Positions 38,191-49,472 of a stretch of 64,000 nt of DNA are shown one piece after another. The position numbers were made by a program, and so were the translations under genes. The DNA is from Anseranas semipalmata. Lineage: Eukaryota > Chordata > Aves > Anseriformes > Anseranatidae. Location: positions 1 through 64,000 of the forward strand of contig VXAA01007203.1 of the NCBI GenBank assembly GCA_013399115.1, in the 5' to 3' direction. Under the pieces are notes generated by a model, which did not search any database, was not told where the DNA came from, and saw only the letters and a program-made list of their open reading frames with translations. Every line of letters starts with the position of its first letter. Positions within the stretch are counted from its first letter, which is position 1.

Positions 38191-41100
38191 GTGATCATTT
38201 CTCAGCAAATTCTCCCCTCCTCTTGCAAAACATCTATGCCTCTTCTTGATTTAAATCTGTTACCTGTTTCCTCCTAGACCACCTTTTCCTGTGGCTTCTA
38301 ATGGGATGCCAGTCCCATTAATGAATGTGACAAAAAATCACTGTGGAAATCAGTGCAACAGGTTTGCTTGGCAACAGAGATTTAAACAAAACCACATCTG
38401 GACATTAAATCAGTTCACTAGGACAGCCAGAGATACTGCAGACAGGCTTAAAAGGTATCTATCCACCCTGTGAGGGGGTTCAGGTTTGTGGCATAATGCA
38501 AATTATAAATAGAGGTATATAGAGAAAACTTCATCTCAAGACAGTTTATCCCTAAGATGGACTCCTTCCACCTTTCTCTAAAGCACTGGGTCAGACAGAG
38601 GATGCTGGACTAGAGAGATTGTGTGCCAGAAAGAATTACCATTAAAAATGACTTGAAATGAAAAGGATCAAAGAATTAAAGGACCCCTCAAAAACAGCTG
38701 CTGATCAAAGAGCCACAGGGCGACAGCACACAGTTGTTATGAGAAAAGCTATCAGGAGGGATGGTGGATTAGAGGTATTTCAGGTGGAAGGCAGCAATGT
38801 TAGGAGTTAATGAATTCCCTGTTTAAAAAAAAAAAAAGAAAAAAAAAAGCGGGCAAAAGCTACTCTCATACAGCTTTATCGATTTTTCACCACACTAACT
38901 TCACATTAAGCAAGATCAGGTCACATCCAAGTCAGAACAAATGAAAATATAATTGTAGTCACTGTGGGAGAGTGGACTTTTTGCTGTTGCATTAAAGCTG
39001 AGTCTTTGATACAGAGGCAGAAGCAAATGTTTCAGTTTTGCTTCACTTTTCAGCAGCAGATATTCAGCCTCATTTCTCATGACACTGATTTTTAAAGACG
39101 GAGATATTCTCGTTTGCCACATGCATGTACACTGCCTCTGGATCCAGCATATGGGAGAGCTGTGAAGAGCACACAAGGTGGATACAACTGTCCCCTGCTT
39201 TGTATCTTGCAGCTCAGAGAGGGACAGACCTCCCTTGCTGAATGATCCCATCATTAAAAAAAAAAAAAAAAAAGTTACACACCAGACATACCTTTATCAG
39301 TAAATTAAATAGTCGCAGGCACTGGCTTCCACGCCATTAAGCTGTTAGAGTAGCCCATGCCAAAAGCTTATTCTCCTGTGCACTGAGAATTCATGGGCCA
39401 GGAGCTAGTACAGGTCAAAGATCATTCCCAGCAAGTTGTATTAATAACACCTTGTTTTGGAAAGTAGAAGAGCAAAACAATAGGAAATGATGTTGCTGTG
39501 TGCCAGATAGCATGTGTCCCAGTGAATGCTCCCTAAACAAGTTTAATTTCCTAACACATCCTGGGTCTTCCAGCCCCAGTGCCCTCACCCTCCTGCAGTT
39601 GGCTAAAAACTAAATCTAATTCCTCAGATTTCCCCGCTGTGCACTTTTGCTCCATAATGTTATGGTGCCTGAGTCTTCTCTTGCCTTTAGTGAAAGGTCT
39701 TTCATAGATTTTACTATAAGAATTTTCCTGCCCTAAACTTCATTGACTACAAAGGGAGCAGGAACTCCAGATGGGATGACTTGCTTGGGGATAGAAGCCT
39801 GCATTTCAGGCAACTGAATTTATTAATCCATAATGAATGACTACTCTTGGATGCCCTCCCCATCTCCCTGAACATACGGAGAAAAAATTACAAAGGTTCT
39901 CCCATTGTGCAGTTCCCTTTTACCAATACTGTAATTTGCTGAAGAGTTTTGTAGCTGGATGAACTGCTAGTATGTAAATTATATGTTAAATTGTATGTGT
40001 ACATGTGCACACTCACATGCCATCAGGCACGTCATAGATGAGAGGGACTGCATACCTTGATGTTGGTATACCAACACATACCATTCATATCCTGAGTGGC
40101 TATGCAAAAAACCTTAGCACCGTCAGAAAGGTTTACCAGAGTACACTCTATTAAACAGAACAAAAATCCACTCTCTCCTCTTGAGCATTTTACAGAGAAG
40201 GTGATATGGAGGCACATTCAAGAGATATTAGAAGGTTCTGCCCACCTGCCTCATCTCTTTCTAGGTTTTTTAACCATGTCATCATGGTATCTGAGCTGAG
40301 TATCTCAAACTGGTTTAAAGACCAAGCCAAGCATTAATTTGAAGCTTTAATGCATTTTTCAGTATTCCACAATAGTAAAATGAGCTGGAAACATTTTTCT
40401 GAGTGAAGCAATTGTTGAGTGCTCTGATCAGAGAAGTATTTGCTCTCCTTTGGGATATACTTACTGACTGAGAGTGCATCTGCTTGGGCTGAAAGTCATT
40501 GTATTTTATGCTATTTTTAAAAGAGAATCACTGGAGAGCCAGGAAATTTCATATTAGATTAAAGGAAACATTTTATTTGGCTGGTTTGGGTTCTTCTGTT
40601 CTATAGATTTACTTACTGTTTGTTCCATACAAGGTGAGAGAAGAGCTCTGTCCCACACCGTATGAACAAAGAACTAGAAGGGAGCATAAATTATCAAGAG
40701 TAATCCCACTCTAGACTGCAGGCAAAGGGGATTAACAGATATTTACTCTAATAAAGGCTACATCCTTTGAACTCCAGAAACCCCCAAATTCCATAAAGGG
40801 TGTAAAAATTTTTACAAAAAGTTGAAAGCTCCCAAACTACACTGTACCTTGGGAGTCCCTCACTGTTATAATGCACAGTGGGAGACCAAATCTGTTCTGT
40901 TTGAAATGAAGGTCTCCTTTAGAGGTTTGTTTTTCTTATGTAGCAGAGACTCTTTTCTGGTAAGGCAATATTTAACATCCAGGTGGGAAATGTTTGTGCT
41001 TTTGAGCTGAAACTTTTCTGCATGAGTTGTCATTGCCGAGCTACGCAGAGATGAAGGGAAGCAGAACAATATTTAGATGATCCAAATATTTGTAACAAGA

Positions 41101-41824
41101 AATGGAAGGTTGAAACTGGACAAAAAAAAAAATGTCTGACTGTGCTAATGTTCTTTCTTTAAGCCCTTTTCACCCTCCAGAGTGCTCTAAAGCAGGAAAT
41201 ATTTTTCTCCCTAGCTTAGAGTTTTCATCATTGAACCCTGAATCTCAATGTGCACCAGCAACTTCCATTTAGTATCAGTGTCAAACTGCCCAGCAGGCTT
41301 TATGTACTGTGTGATACAACTTTGACATATGACGTTGGTTTGTGGTAGGATGCCTTTATTTTCATTGTGGTAGACTTTCATTACAGGTGAAGAGATGAGT
41401 CTGAGGTTGAGTGTGCATCCACTGCATGTCAACTCAGATTTTGGACCTGAAGCAATACGGTAACATCACCACATCACCATATCAACAAACTGCAGTCAAA
41501 GAGAGATGTGATTACCTCAGAAAGTGTTATGCTAGCATGATTAGTTGATTTTGTTGCGTAAACTGCTATCTTCCTGAACTGTTCTGCTGGAGTATGTAGA
41601 TGGACACATATATTGTCACTGGCCCTGAACAGCTGACACTGTATTATGCTTAATGAGGTTGTTTTATACCAGAAGAATCACGTCCTAGAAGTGCCTAACC
41701 TTTTCCATGATCTACCTACAGAGAAAGCCTAGACAAATAGATAGGATAAGACTCCCTAGCTGCAGACATAATCCCAGCTAATCCTCAGATTAGGTAACAT
41801 GACTTTCACATTTAGTAGTGTTTG

Positions 41825-41915
41825 GGATTGCACAGGACATCAGTTTCCAGAGCGAGGAAGAGATCCCAGATTTTTCAGATCCCAAGTAAGCATCCAAACA
41901 ACTGGGTGATCCTTC
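41825..41915 (-). repeat. MIR-like CORE-SINE relic, minus strand
   Basis: The plus-strand order GGACATCAGTTTCCAGAGCG, then AGATCCCAGATTTTTCAGATCCCAAGTAAG (41869-41890), then AACAACTGGGTGATCC follows the reversed head of sauropsid MIR-like SINEs (CAGAGC, ACCCAGGTCTCCCA, CAGGTGAGTGC, ACCACTGGGC). Strongly mutated. Confidence 0.55.
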
Positions 41916-43236
41916 CCTTACTAATGGTAGCTTTATTGTAGGTAAGTAATTAGTAAAAATCCTCAACTCACACCACTGAAAAGCAGACTTGGCAAAGAGG
42001 GGGATGATGTAAAGGACAATGTTGAACCCAGCTGTAAAAGATTGAGATTCTTCCCTTTACTTCTGTCTTTCTTCCATGGAAAACACAATTAACAGGAGCC
42101 AATAAGGCTTAGAGGCATTTCTGCAGTTTCTGTGTGATCTGAATCTCAGTCTCTGTGAATATTTACTATGATTTCACTGGATCTTTATTTTACCAAGAAA
42201 AAGGAACACTCAGAAAAGAGCAAAGATTCCCTGCATTGCCAGGCTGAACAAATCACACTTACAGATTCTGTTTCAGGAGAGACCTTAAGCACCTGGTGCC
42301 TAAAGAAAACTAAACTAATTGATATTCTCTCCACTAGCTTTTTTTTTTTTTTTCTGCTGAGAATGGGAGGTCTGTGTTCAAGTAAGCCCCTGGCTTGATT
42401 TCAGGTCTGGAGAATGGCTGAAAGTTTTCCTGGAAACCTGGTCCCCTTCTCCCACTTCAGACTCTTCCCATAGCTCTAGTGATTTCTGGACTTGCCGAGT
42501 TAATTAGTGTGTGTGTAATTGGGCATCCTGGTACAATGCAGCAAACCCAGTGAGAAGCAGGCAATGGTTAAAAGTTCAAAGCTTACCTTTAATTCAGCCA
42601 GCCTCCTTACATATTCAGCCTTGTTTCACTCTATCAGTCAGTTGCTGAACGGAAGGATAAGGCTCTTTATTCCAACCTCATAGTTACCTAGTCCCCAGGC
42701 AGCTTCAACCCCCTCCTTTTAATTATCGCTCCAAAAGCATAGAGCCCACGGTTACATGAGTCACAAATTATATCTCCTGGCAGTGCATAATGCTCCTTTT
42801 CACACCTACAGAGGATGAGTCATTAAAAAATATATAAAAAAAAGGAAATTTAACATTCGCCATCGATAGAAGCAGAAGAAAAAACATAAAGGAAGAAATT
42901 ACTGATGGACATATCACCCCAAGTACAGCCAGCTCCCTTTGAAATGGACAAAACACAGAGTTTCTCTTCTGGTGAGTTTTGTCTTATAAAGTGCTGTAGT
43001 AGGAGTACAAATCTATTATTTTCCCACTGCAGCTCTGCCCAGCTGTTCTTTAGTTGAGAACAGCAGGAAAAGACAATCTTGCTCCAAAGTGATGGGTGAC
43101 AGCATGTGCAGAAGAGCTGAACCATCCTCCCTTGTAAACTGGAATTGGTTCCCAGCACTTGTGAAGATGAACCGGGGAAAGGAGACACACAGTTAAAAAA
43201 GTATTGGAAGATGGGATTGGATTCAAGGCCAAAGCA

Positions 43237-43295
43237 TAGATCTAGATCTCGATCTCAAATATGAGATCTCAAATGTTTAGATCTAGATCTCAAAT
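43237..43295. repeat. GATCT-rich palindromic tandem repeat
   Basis: The 14-mer TAGATCTAGATCTC occurs at 43237-43250 and 43278-43291. The 10-mer GATCTCAAAT occurs at 43251-43260, 43265-43274 and 43286-43295. Every AGATCT is its own complement. Confidence 0.92.
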
Positions 43296-45000
43296 AAATA
43301 TAGCTGAAGGCATTTCTGGTATGTCCACTACATGTAGGCATATGGTGGATAGGAGGGGACCTCTGGCCCAGTCTCATTCTCAAAGCAGGGTTGTCTTGAA
43401 AGGCAAATCAGGTTGTTAAAGGCTTTATCCATCTTCATGAAGGTCAGTCAGTCTGTACATACTGGAGATAAACAGACAGTCTAACAGGCTCACAGGAGGA
43501 CAAGAGGAATGTGCTGCCAGAATGCTTCCCTGCGGACACCATCATATGTTATGGTTTTAATAGAGGTTTATTTGTCCTCCATGGGCCAACTGAGAAATTT
43601 TACATCAATGGTTTTGTTTTCTTTTATTTTAAATTATGCAACACTGGATCTCAAAAAGTGTGATGTTTCTAAGAACATACACAAGAATGATTTCTCTTAG
43701 TTTAGGATGTTACTGGATGAAATCCTGCCTGATGTGTTCTTTGGTGGTGATTAATAAAATCTCAGAAGTGATGCATCTAGTAAAGATAAATTTCAGGTAA
43801 ACAGGTAAACAAACAAACATTAGAGGAAAAGACAGTGGGGAGGCAGAGGGACCATGAGCATCTGCCAGCTCAGAAGAACAACCCTCTTGAATCAGAATGT
43901 GCTGAGGAAGCTGTATGGAAAGCCAAGCCTCTTAAAGTACAAAACATCTACATCGTACAATTAAAATAGATTGCTGTAAAAGCACAATATGTGCAGTTGT
44001 TCTCTGTCAGTCTACAAGCAGTCCTCTTTTGCCTTGAACATCTCTGTAGTGTTTTGTGTCCTTGGCCATTCTCTGCATCAGCCCTCTGCCTTGGCAGAGC
44101 TTGAGACACTGGCACCTGAGCTCTTTCCAACGTTAGAAATTCAGAAGAGTTCTTTTTTTCCTTCTCCTCCTCCTCCTGTGGACAAAGATGAAGATGTCTT
44201 CCTTCTCTTTGCCTCTCTAGGAGCAAGGAAATAAATAACGAAAACTTCTGAGCTTTGTGTAATATATAAATGCAGTAGCTTGGGACTATAAAGGTCTTTG
44301 TTCTTAAAATCCTTTATTTCCATCTATTTCCATTTTGACTTCTTAATATTTGTAAGTATTTCATGAAACCTTGATTTTAAAATCAGAATAACCATATTAT
44401 GGTTACTTATGAAGTAAGTTTTTCTAACAGCTAAGGAAGTCATTGCCGAAGATAGTTAAGATTTTAAACTGAGATTGTAAAAGTATGAGCCTGAAATATG
44501 TCAAAAGACAGAGCTAGCTACTGCAAAATAGGCCCAAACCCATTGCTGGACAGATATTAGTTAGATATAGTCCACTCCAGCTATTCCTGCACTCCCGATT
44601 CTACACCAAGATCTGCAGACCTTCAGAAAAGCCACTCAACTGATGACAACAGTGTCAATTTACAGGATCTTGTTCCTCTGAAGTATGACTCAGTCAGAGT
44701 GTTTAACAAGCCAGGAGTTGAGCTAAGCATAGCTCTTAATGGGGTTAATACATTAGGGTGCATGCATGCTGAAAGACTAATGATGCAGGCTCTTGGTCTG
44801 CCTCATACCAGAACCGCCTCTCCAAATGGACACCGGCAGACAGACTCAAGCCTTTCTCACTAAGGAGTTGGGGAAGAAACAGAAAAGTCAGACCCTTGCT
44901 GTATCAATATGTGCCTTGCCCATGAAAAGTTTACACAGGGAAGAAGGAATTTGTTCTACAAAATCCAAGTGTATGCCTGTGCTAATAGATGAAAAAACTG

Positions 45001-45485
45001 GCACTGAGTCCAACTGGCGTGGCCAGGCCTTATCCATGCTATTAATATCTCTCACCCCTCAAAGTAGGCTGGCATCCACGTTGCTTGCTGAGATGTTCCT
45101 TATCCCATTTTAACTCCTTAACCATATCTAAGATTTGTTGGAGGGAGTGATGATTCAGACCAAAATTATGCCAAGCACCATTCCTACAATTTAGCTGTGT
45201 CAAAAATGTAACATCAGTGCTCAGGAATATTGTCTGGCAAGGCTTAATTTGCTCATACGGGTATAAAAAGCCCTTGATGACTTTTCTCATATCCCTGGAG
45301 ATGGTCCCCCTGGACATGTTGGTGTTTTGGTGTTGCCTGAGCTATTTAACTTCAGGCTGAACTGGAATGAGCACGAGACAAAGCCACGGTCTTCCCTATC
45401 ATGTGAGTAGCCAATTTGCTCATGAAGCCATGTTCCTTATTTTCTTTTGGCCCAATCACAATCTTCACAAAATTCATTTACATCA

Positions 45486-45532
<47 letters not shown>

Positions 45533-45754
45533 GAATTCCTCTCACCAAAATAAGCATAACATCATCACAACACCGACAAAGTGGACAATTTACACACACT
45601 CCACCCCTTGTCTTTTCACTACATTACCACAACACATATTGTTCACAATTATTACATTGTAAATTCTTCAGAATTATTACATTCTTAGGCAATGTCTATT
45701 TCATGTTTTGCCCATTATTTCTCTCAGTTATCATCCTTATTTCAAATTCCTTGA
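45001..45754 (-). mobile_element. Endogenous retrovirus leader and gag-like remnant, minus strand
   Basis: This is the internal part adjoining the minus-strand LTR and primer-binding site, so it is where a leader and the start of gag are expected. A minus-strand frame of 91 codons at 45042-45317 is the only sizeable one. It has no motif I can assign with confidence, and it closes at a stop before any nucleic-acid-binding or protease domain. The leftward limit near 45001 is a guess, and no pol, env or second LTR follows. An A-rich tract at 45485-45533 interrupts the leader. The element is a truncated fossil. Confidence 0.5.
45485..45533. repeat. A-rich (AAAAG)n tract
   Basis: Run of 18 A, followed by AGAAA units up to 45533. 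It lies inside the retroviral leader remnant, so it is either a later insertion or an expansion. Confidence 0.92.
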
Positions 45755-45772
45755 GCCCCACATTGGGCACCA
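45755..45772 (-). promoter_or_regulatory. Retroviral primer-binding site, tRNA-Lys type
   Basis: On the minus strand this reads TGGTGCCCAATGTGGGGC, placed 8 bases inside the LTR end at 45781. This 18-mer is the site where a host tRNA primes minus-strand DNA synthesis. It matches a lysine tRNA (Lys-1,2 type) site except at two bases. Both differences are C-to-T changes within what were CpG pairs, typical of methylation decay. The type points to a class II (betaretrovirus-like) element. Confidence 0.78.
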
Positions 45773-45780
45773 GGAAGGAC

Positions 45781-46572
45781 TGTGGTGGTTTTACCCTGTT
45801 GGGCAGCTACTCCACCACAGCTGCTCTCTCATTCCCCTTCCTCAAAGGAAAAGGAGGAGAAAATACAATGAAAAGGGCTCAAGGATTGAGGTAAGGAAAG
45901 GGAGATCACCCACCAAGTACTGTCATGGGTAAAACAAACTCAGCATAAGGAGATTTTATAACTTATTTCCTATCACTAGCAGGCTAGAACAGTGAGAACT
46001 ACAAGCAAACTACAAACACCTTCCCCCACCCACCCTCTTCTACCTCCTCCCCCNNNNNNNNNNNNNNNNNNNNNNNNNNNNNNNNNNNNNNNNNNNNNNN
46101 NNNNNNNNNNNNNNNNNNNNNNNNNNNNNNNNNNNNNNNNNNNNNNNNNNNNNNNNNNNNNNNNNNNNNNNNNNNNNNNNNNNNNNNNNNNNNNNNNNNN
46201 NNNNNNNNNNNNNNNNNNNNNNNNNNNNNNNNNNNNNNNNNNNNNNNNNNNNNNNNNNNNNNNNNNNNNNNNNNNNNNNNNNNNNNNNNNNNNNNNNNNN
46301 NNNNNNNNNNNNNNNNNNNNNNNNNNNNNNNNNNNNNNNNNNNNNNNNNNNNNNNNNNNNNNNNNNNNNNNNNNNNNNNNNNNNNNNNNNNNNNNNNNNN
46401 NNNNNNNNNNNNNNNNNNNGCTCATTGGCTTGGGCCTGGCCAGTGGCGGGCCCATTTTAAAGCTGTCTGGAGCTGGCTCTTATCTGACATGGGGCAGCTT
46501 CTGGGCTCTTCTCACAGAAGACACCCCTGCAGCTCCCCTGCTACCAAACCCTTGCCACATAAACCCAATACA
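45781..46572 (-). mobile_element. LTR of avian endogenous retrovirus (interrupted by gap), minus strand
   Basis: On the minus strand it runs from TGTATTGGGTTTATGTGGCA (46572 leftwards) to CCACCACA at 45781, so it has TG...CA ends. Recognisable avian LTR blocks are GCCACTGGCCAGGCCCAAGC and CAACAGGGTAAAACCACC. The centre is missing in an assembly gap (46054-46419). It is followed inwards by a primer-binding site, so this is the 5' LTR of a partial provirus rather than a solo LTR. No target duplication could be checked because the other end is absent. Confidence 0.85.
46054..46419. other. Assembly gap, 366 Ns
   Basis: Unknown bases inside the LTR. The long 'reading frames' spanning it on both strands (for example 45976-46455 minus and 45992-46711 plus) are artefacts of untranslated Ns. 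Confidence 0.99.
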
Positions 46573-49001
46573 GGCTCTTCCTCTCCAAAGCCAATTCAGG
46601 ACATGCATAGAGATGCAAGATCCCAGCTACAGGCCATTGCTAAGAAAAAAAGAAGGGAGGTGTCTATGGTGCTACCACCTATATGGTAATTTGGGATTAT
46701 TATCCAAATAGTTTGGATTTGGTTATCTGAATTCTACTTAAATAACATCTCATCTGCCTGAATCCTCTACTCAGCCTGCATAGATGTGCTACCTAATCAT
46801 AACTTCACCCATTCAACGTGGACCTAACAGAGAGCAGTTCTCTTTTGTTTGCTTGCATAAATTCATCTTTTTCTTCCTAAGTTTTTATTGCAACAGCTGA
46901 GATGAAAGGAAGGCTTCTTTATTCTGGGATGTAGGAAATAATGAAGGTATTATGAATGTTTCTGTCCCGGTGAGAGCTTCGTCAGGAATGTCAGAGTGCA
47001 CTGTTGTGCCTTTACAAAGCACTGTGAAGGGTGTTGAGTCCAGCACTAACCCCCTATACTATATTCTGCCTGTAATACTGGCTTCTGCCTGACTGCTGGC
47101 TCCTTCTTCACCTTATCTTCTCCCCTGCCCTGTAAGTGTTAACGAACATTAATTCATCCTATCTTTCAGTGAAAAGAGAAATATCAGTCTTTATCTAAGG
47201 GAGATCCCAAATAAAATCAGTATTACTTGAAATATGGCAGTACTGAATGCCCTAACCAGGGTGAGGGATTCACTCGTCAGAAGTACTCAGACATTCAGGA
47301 CAGGATTTATACCACCTACCCAGAGGACACATATATACATCTCACTCTATCATCTCAGATTTGCTGTATGGTCAACAGAGGAAAAGAAGCACTTTCATGG
47401 CACATTTCACTTGACTTGTTTTGCTATTGACTTCAGGATGAGATGAGGTGATAAAAAGAGTCTTGCACTTCTACACAGCATGAGCATCCTTTGCAAATTG
47501 GGGATGTAAAATGAATATGTGGACATCTTGAGGGAAAAAGGAGTTTAAGAGTGACAGAAGGTGCCTGAAGTCTTGTCTTCCACACACTCGTCCATATTTC
47601 ACTCGTCGTGCAAAAAACCACACCCTCTCCACATTGTCACAGATCTCCATGGATGTCAAGTCCTTGGTGGCTTGACCTTCCCTTCGCCCTGTGATGCAGC
47701 AAATCATGATTATCCAGTGGCAATTGCTGGTGTTAAAAAGAAGAGCACTTGAACCCGTTGCTGCCTTTCTGCAAACATCAGGGCCATGAACCAGAACAAT
47801 GTAGGCATGGCACAGACTGAAATGCCATGCTAATGCATCCAGAGCTCAGGAAACCTCATCTCCAGGCTGTCTTAGAAGGCTCTCTAACATTTGCTAATTT
47901 TCCACCCTGCTCCATATGTCTGTTTTTCCTGTCACTTGTGTTGTCTTAATTTCTTGATTGCTCAGGGTGGTGAATTTCTAGCAACATACTTTCCCATTTT
48001 TCTTTTTTATTTCTTGGTTTTTGAAAACAAACCATTTAACCTTTGGGGATGGATTTTCAAGGAGGTTGTGCAGCTGCTGAATCTGAGATGTGCAGAAATG
48101 TGAAAAGAGATTAGAGAAAGAAAGAGTCTAGAACAGCATTCACCCAAAGATATGTGTTTTGAAAAGCTTTAGCAATCTGTACTTCTTCCTGCCATTGACT
48201 GTCCGTGTGTGCCTGTCCTTGTCTTAGAGGTTTTTAATTCTTAACAAAATCTACCAAGAACAATAATAATATATTAGACATCACTGTTAATTAAATAGCA
48301 CAATGTAGAAATCTTCTTAAGGGATTATCTGTGATAGAACCTCAGGATTAACATTGTTTATGCTCAGAGGTTCATATGACAGACCACTGAAGAAAAGTAG
48401 TGGGGAGGTAGTTTTCAAAATAAATGTTATTATTTAATAATAATGTTTTTTAATATTGCAGTTTAAGAAACAGAATTATCAGCCTCTGATTTGTCCACCA
48501 ATGGCTATAACTTTGCTCAAAGAAAAAGCAAGGCTAGTCACTGCTTAGAAAGGACTGAGAGCTAAAATCAATATGCTATTGCTCAGGCAAAAATATTCAA
48601 GTCCTGTATTTATTACAGCTTCCATATGTAGCCTTCTAATATTTTCTCCAACTGGAAAGTCAGAATAATGACATCTGCCATATCAGTATTCCAGGAGAAT
48701 GTATTGCTTTGGGTTATTTGAATTCTACCTTTGTTTATATAGATAATATAACATGCTAGGTACCATAGTATTTAGTGCTCTGAATATACTCTTTTGCATT
48801 AAAAACACAGACAATGTCTCTCATGGTGCTTTTCTCCCTGTCTTGTCCTCTGAGAAAAAGCACATAAATTGGATTGCTGATTTAGTTGGATTTTCTTTAA
48901 TGTATCTATTCATGAGCACTTGTGTTAGAGAAAGGAAATCTTCCTTTTGTGCTTCATTCTTGGAACTGAAAAAGTTGCCTGAATTATAAATCACTATTAT
49001 G

Positions 49002-49016
49002 AAAAAAAAAAAAAAT

Positions 49017-49094
<78 letters not shown>
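49002..49094. repeat. A-run plus (GAAA)n microsatellite
   Basis: A14 at 49002-49015, then about 19 perfect GAAA units to 49094. It is a long purine-only tract. Confidence 0.97.
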
Positions 49095-49447
49095 GAACCA
49101 TTCATTGTACATTTAAGGCAAATATAGCACTTCTAGGAAGTGAAATTGAGATTAAGGAGTTGGATTTGATACCTTGCATAGAGCTTAATCTTAAAATGCA
49201 GTTTGTTGTCAAGAAGGCCCAGTGGTGTCTCCTCTGACCTTCTGCTTTCCAGAGACCAGCCATTGATGAGATGCCATGACCAGACAGCCAGAAACAAGCA
49301 ATAAAAGACTAGCCTCTTACGAAGAGTTATTAGAAGGAACAATAGTATGATAAAGGAAGACAGAAAAATTGTGGTAGAATTAGCAAACAACAGTAATAAC
49401 AGAAGGAAAAGTCAATAAATACAGCATTGATTTTCTGGTGTTCTTTT

Positions 49448-49472
49448 GTGTGTGTGTGTGGTGTGCGTGTGC
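49448..49472. repeat. (TG)n microsatellite
   Basis: TG-rich dinucleotide stretch with short interruptions (GTGTGTGTGTGGTGTGCGTGTG). Confidence 0.85.

Larger units (their letters stand above)
35936..45000. other. Unique noncoding sequence with scattered SINE relics
   Basis: About 9 kb. No gene recognised. It contains relics near 38.1 and 41.9 kb, A-runs at 38826-38851 and 39256-39273, and a palindromic GATCT-rich repeat at 43237-43295. The 140-codon frame at 36622-37044 plus shows no known domain. A possible conserved noncoding block lies at 42480-42800. Confidence 0.55.

Noticed and set aside
24743..39273. Poly-A tracts as possible tails of processed pseudogenes (24743, 27166, 34605, 39256)
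   Set aside because: No upstream similarity to any known mRNA was recognisable and no flanking direct repeats were seen.
45992..46711. Longest plus-strand frame (239 codons) and its minus-strand counterpart
   Set aside because: Most codons are unknown bases in the assembly gap, so no stop could be seen.
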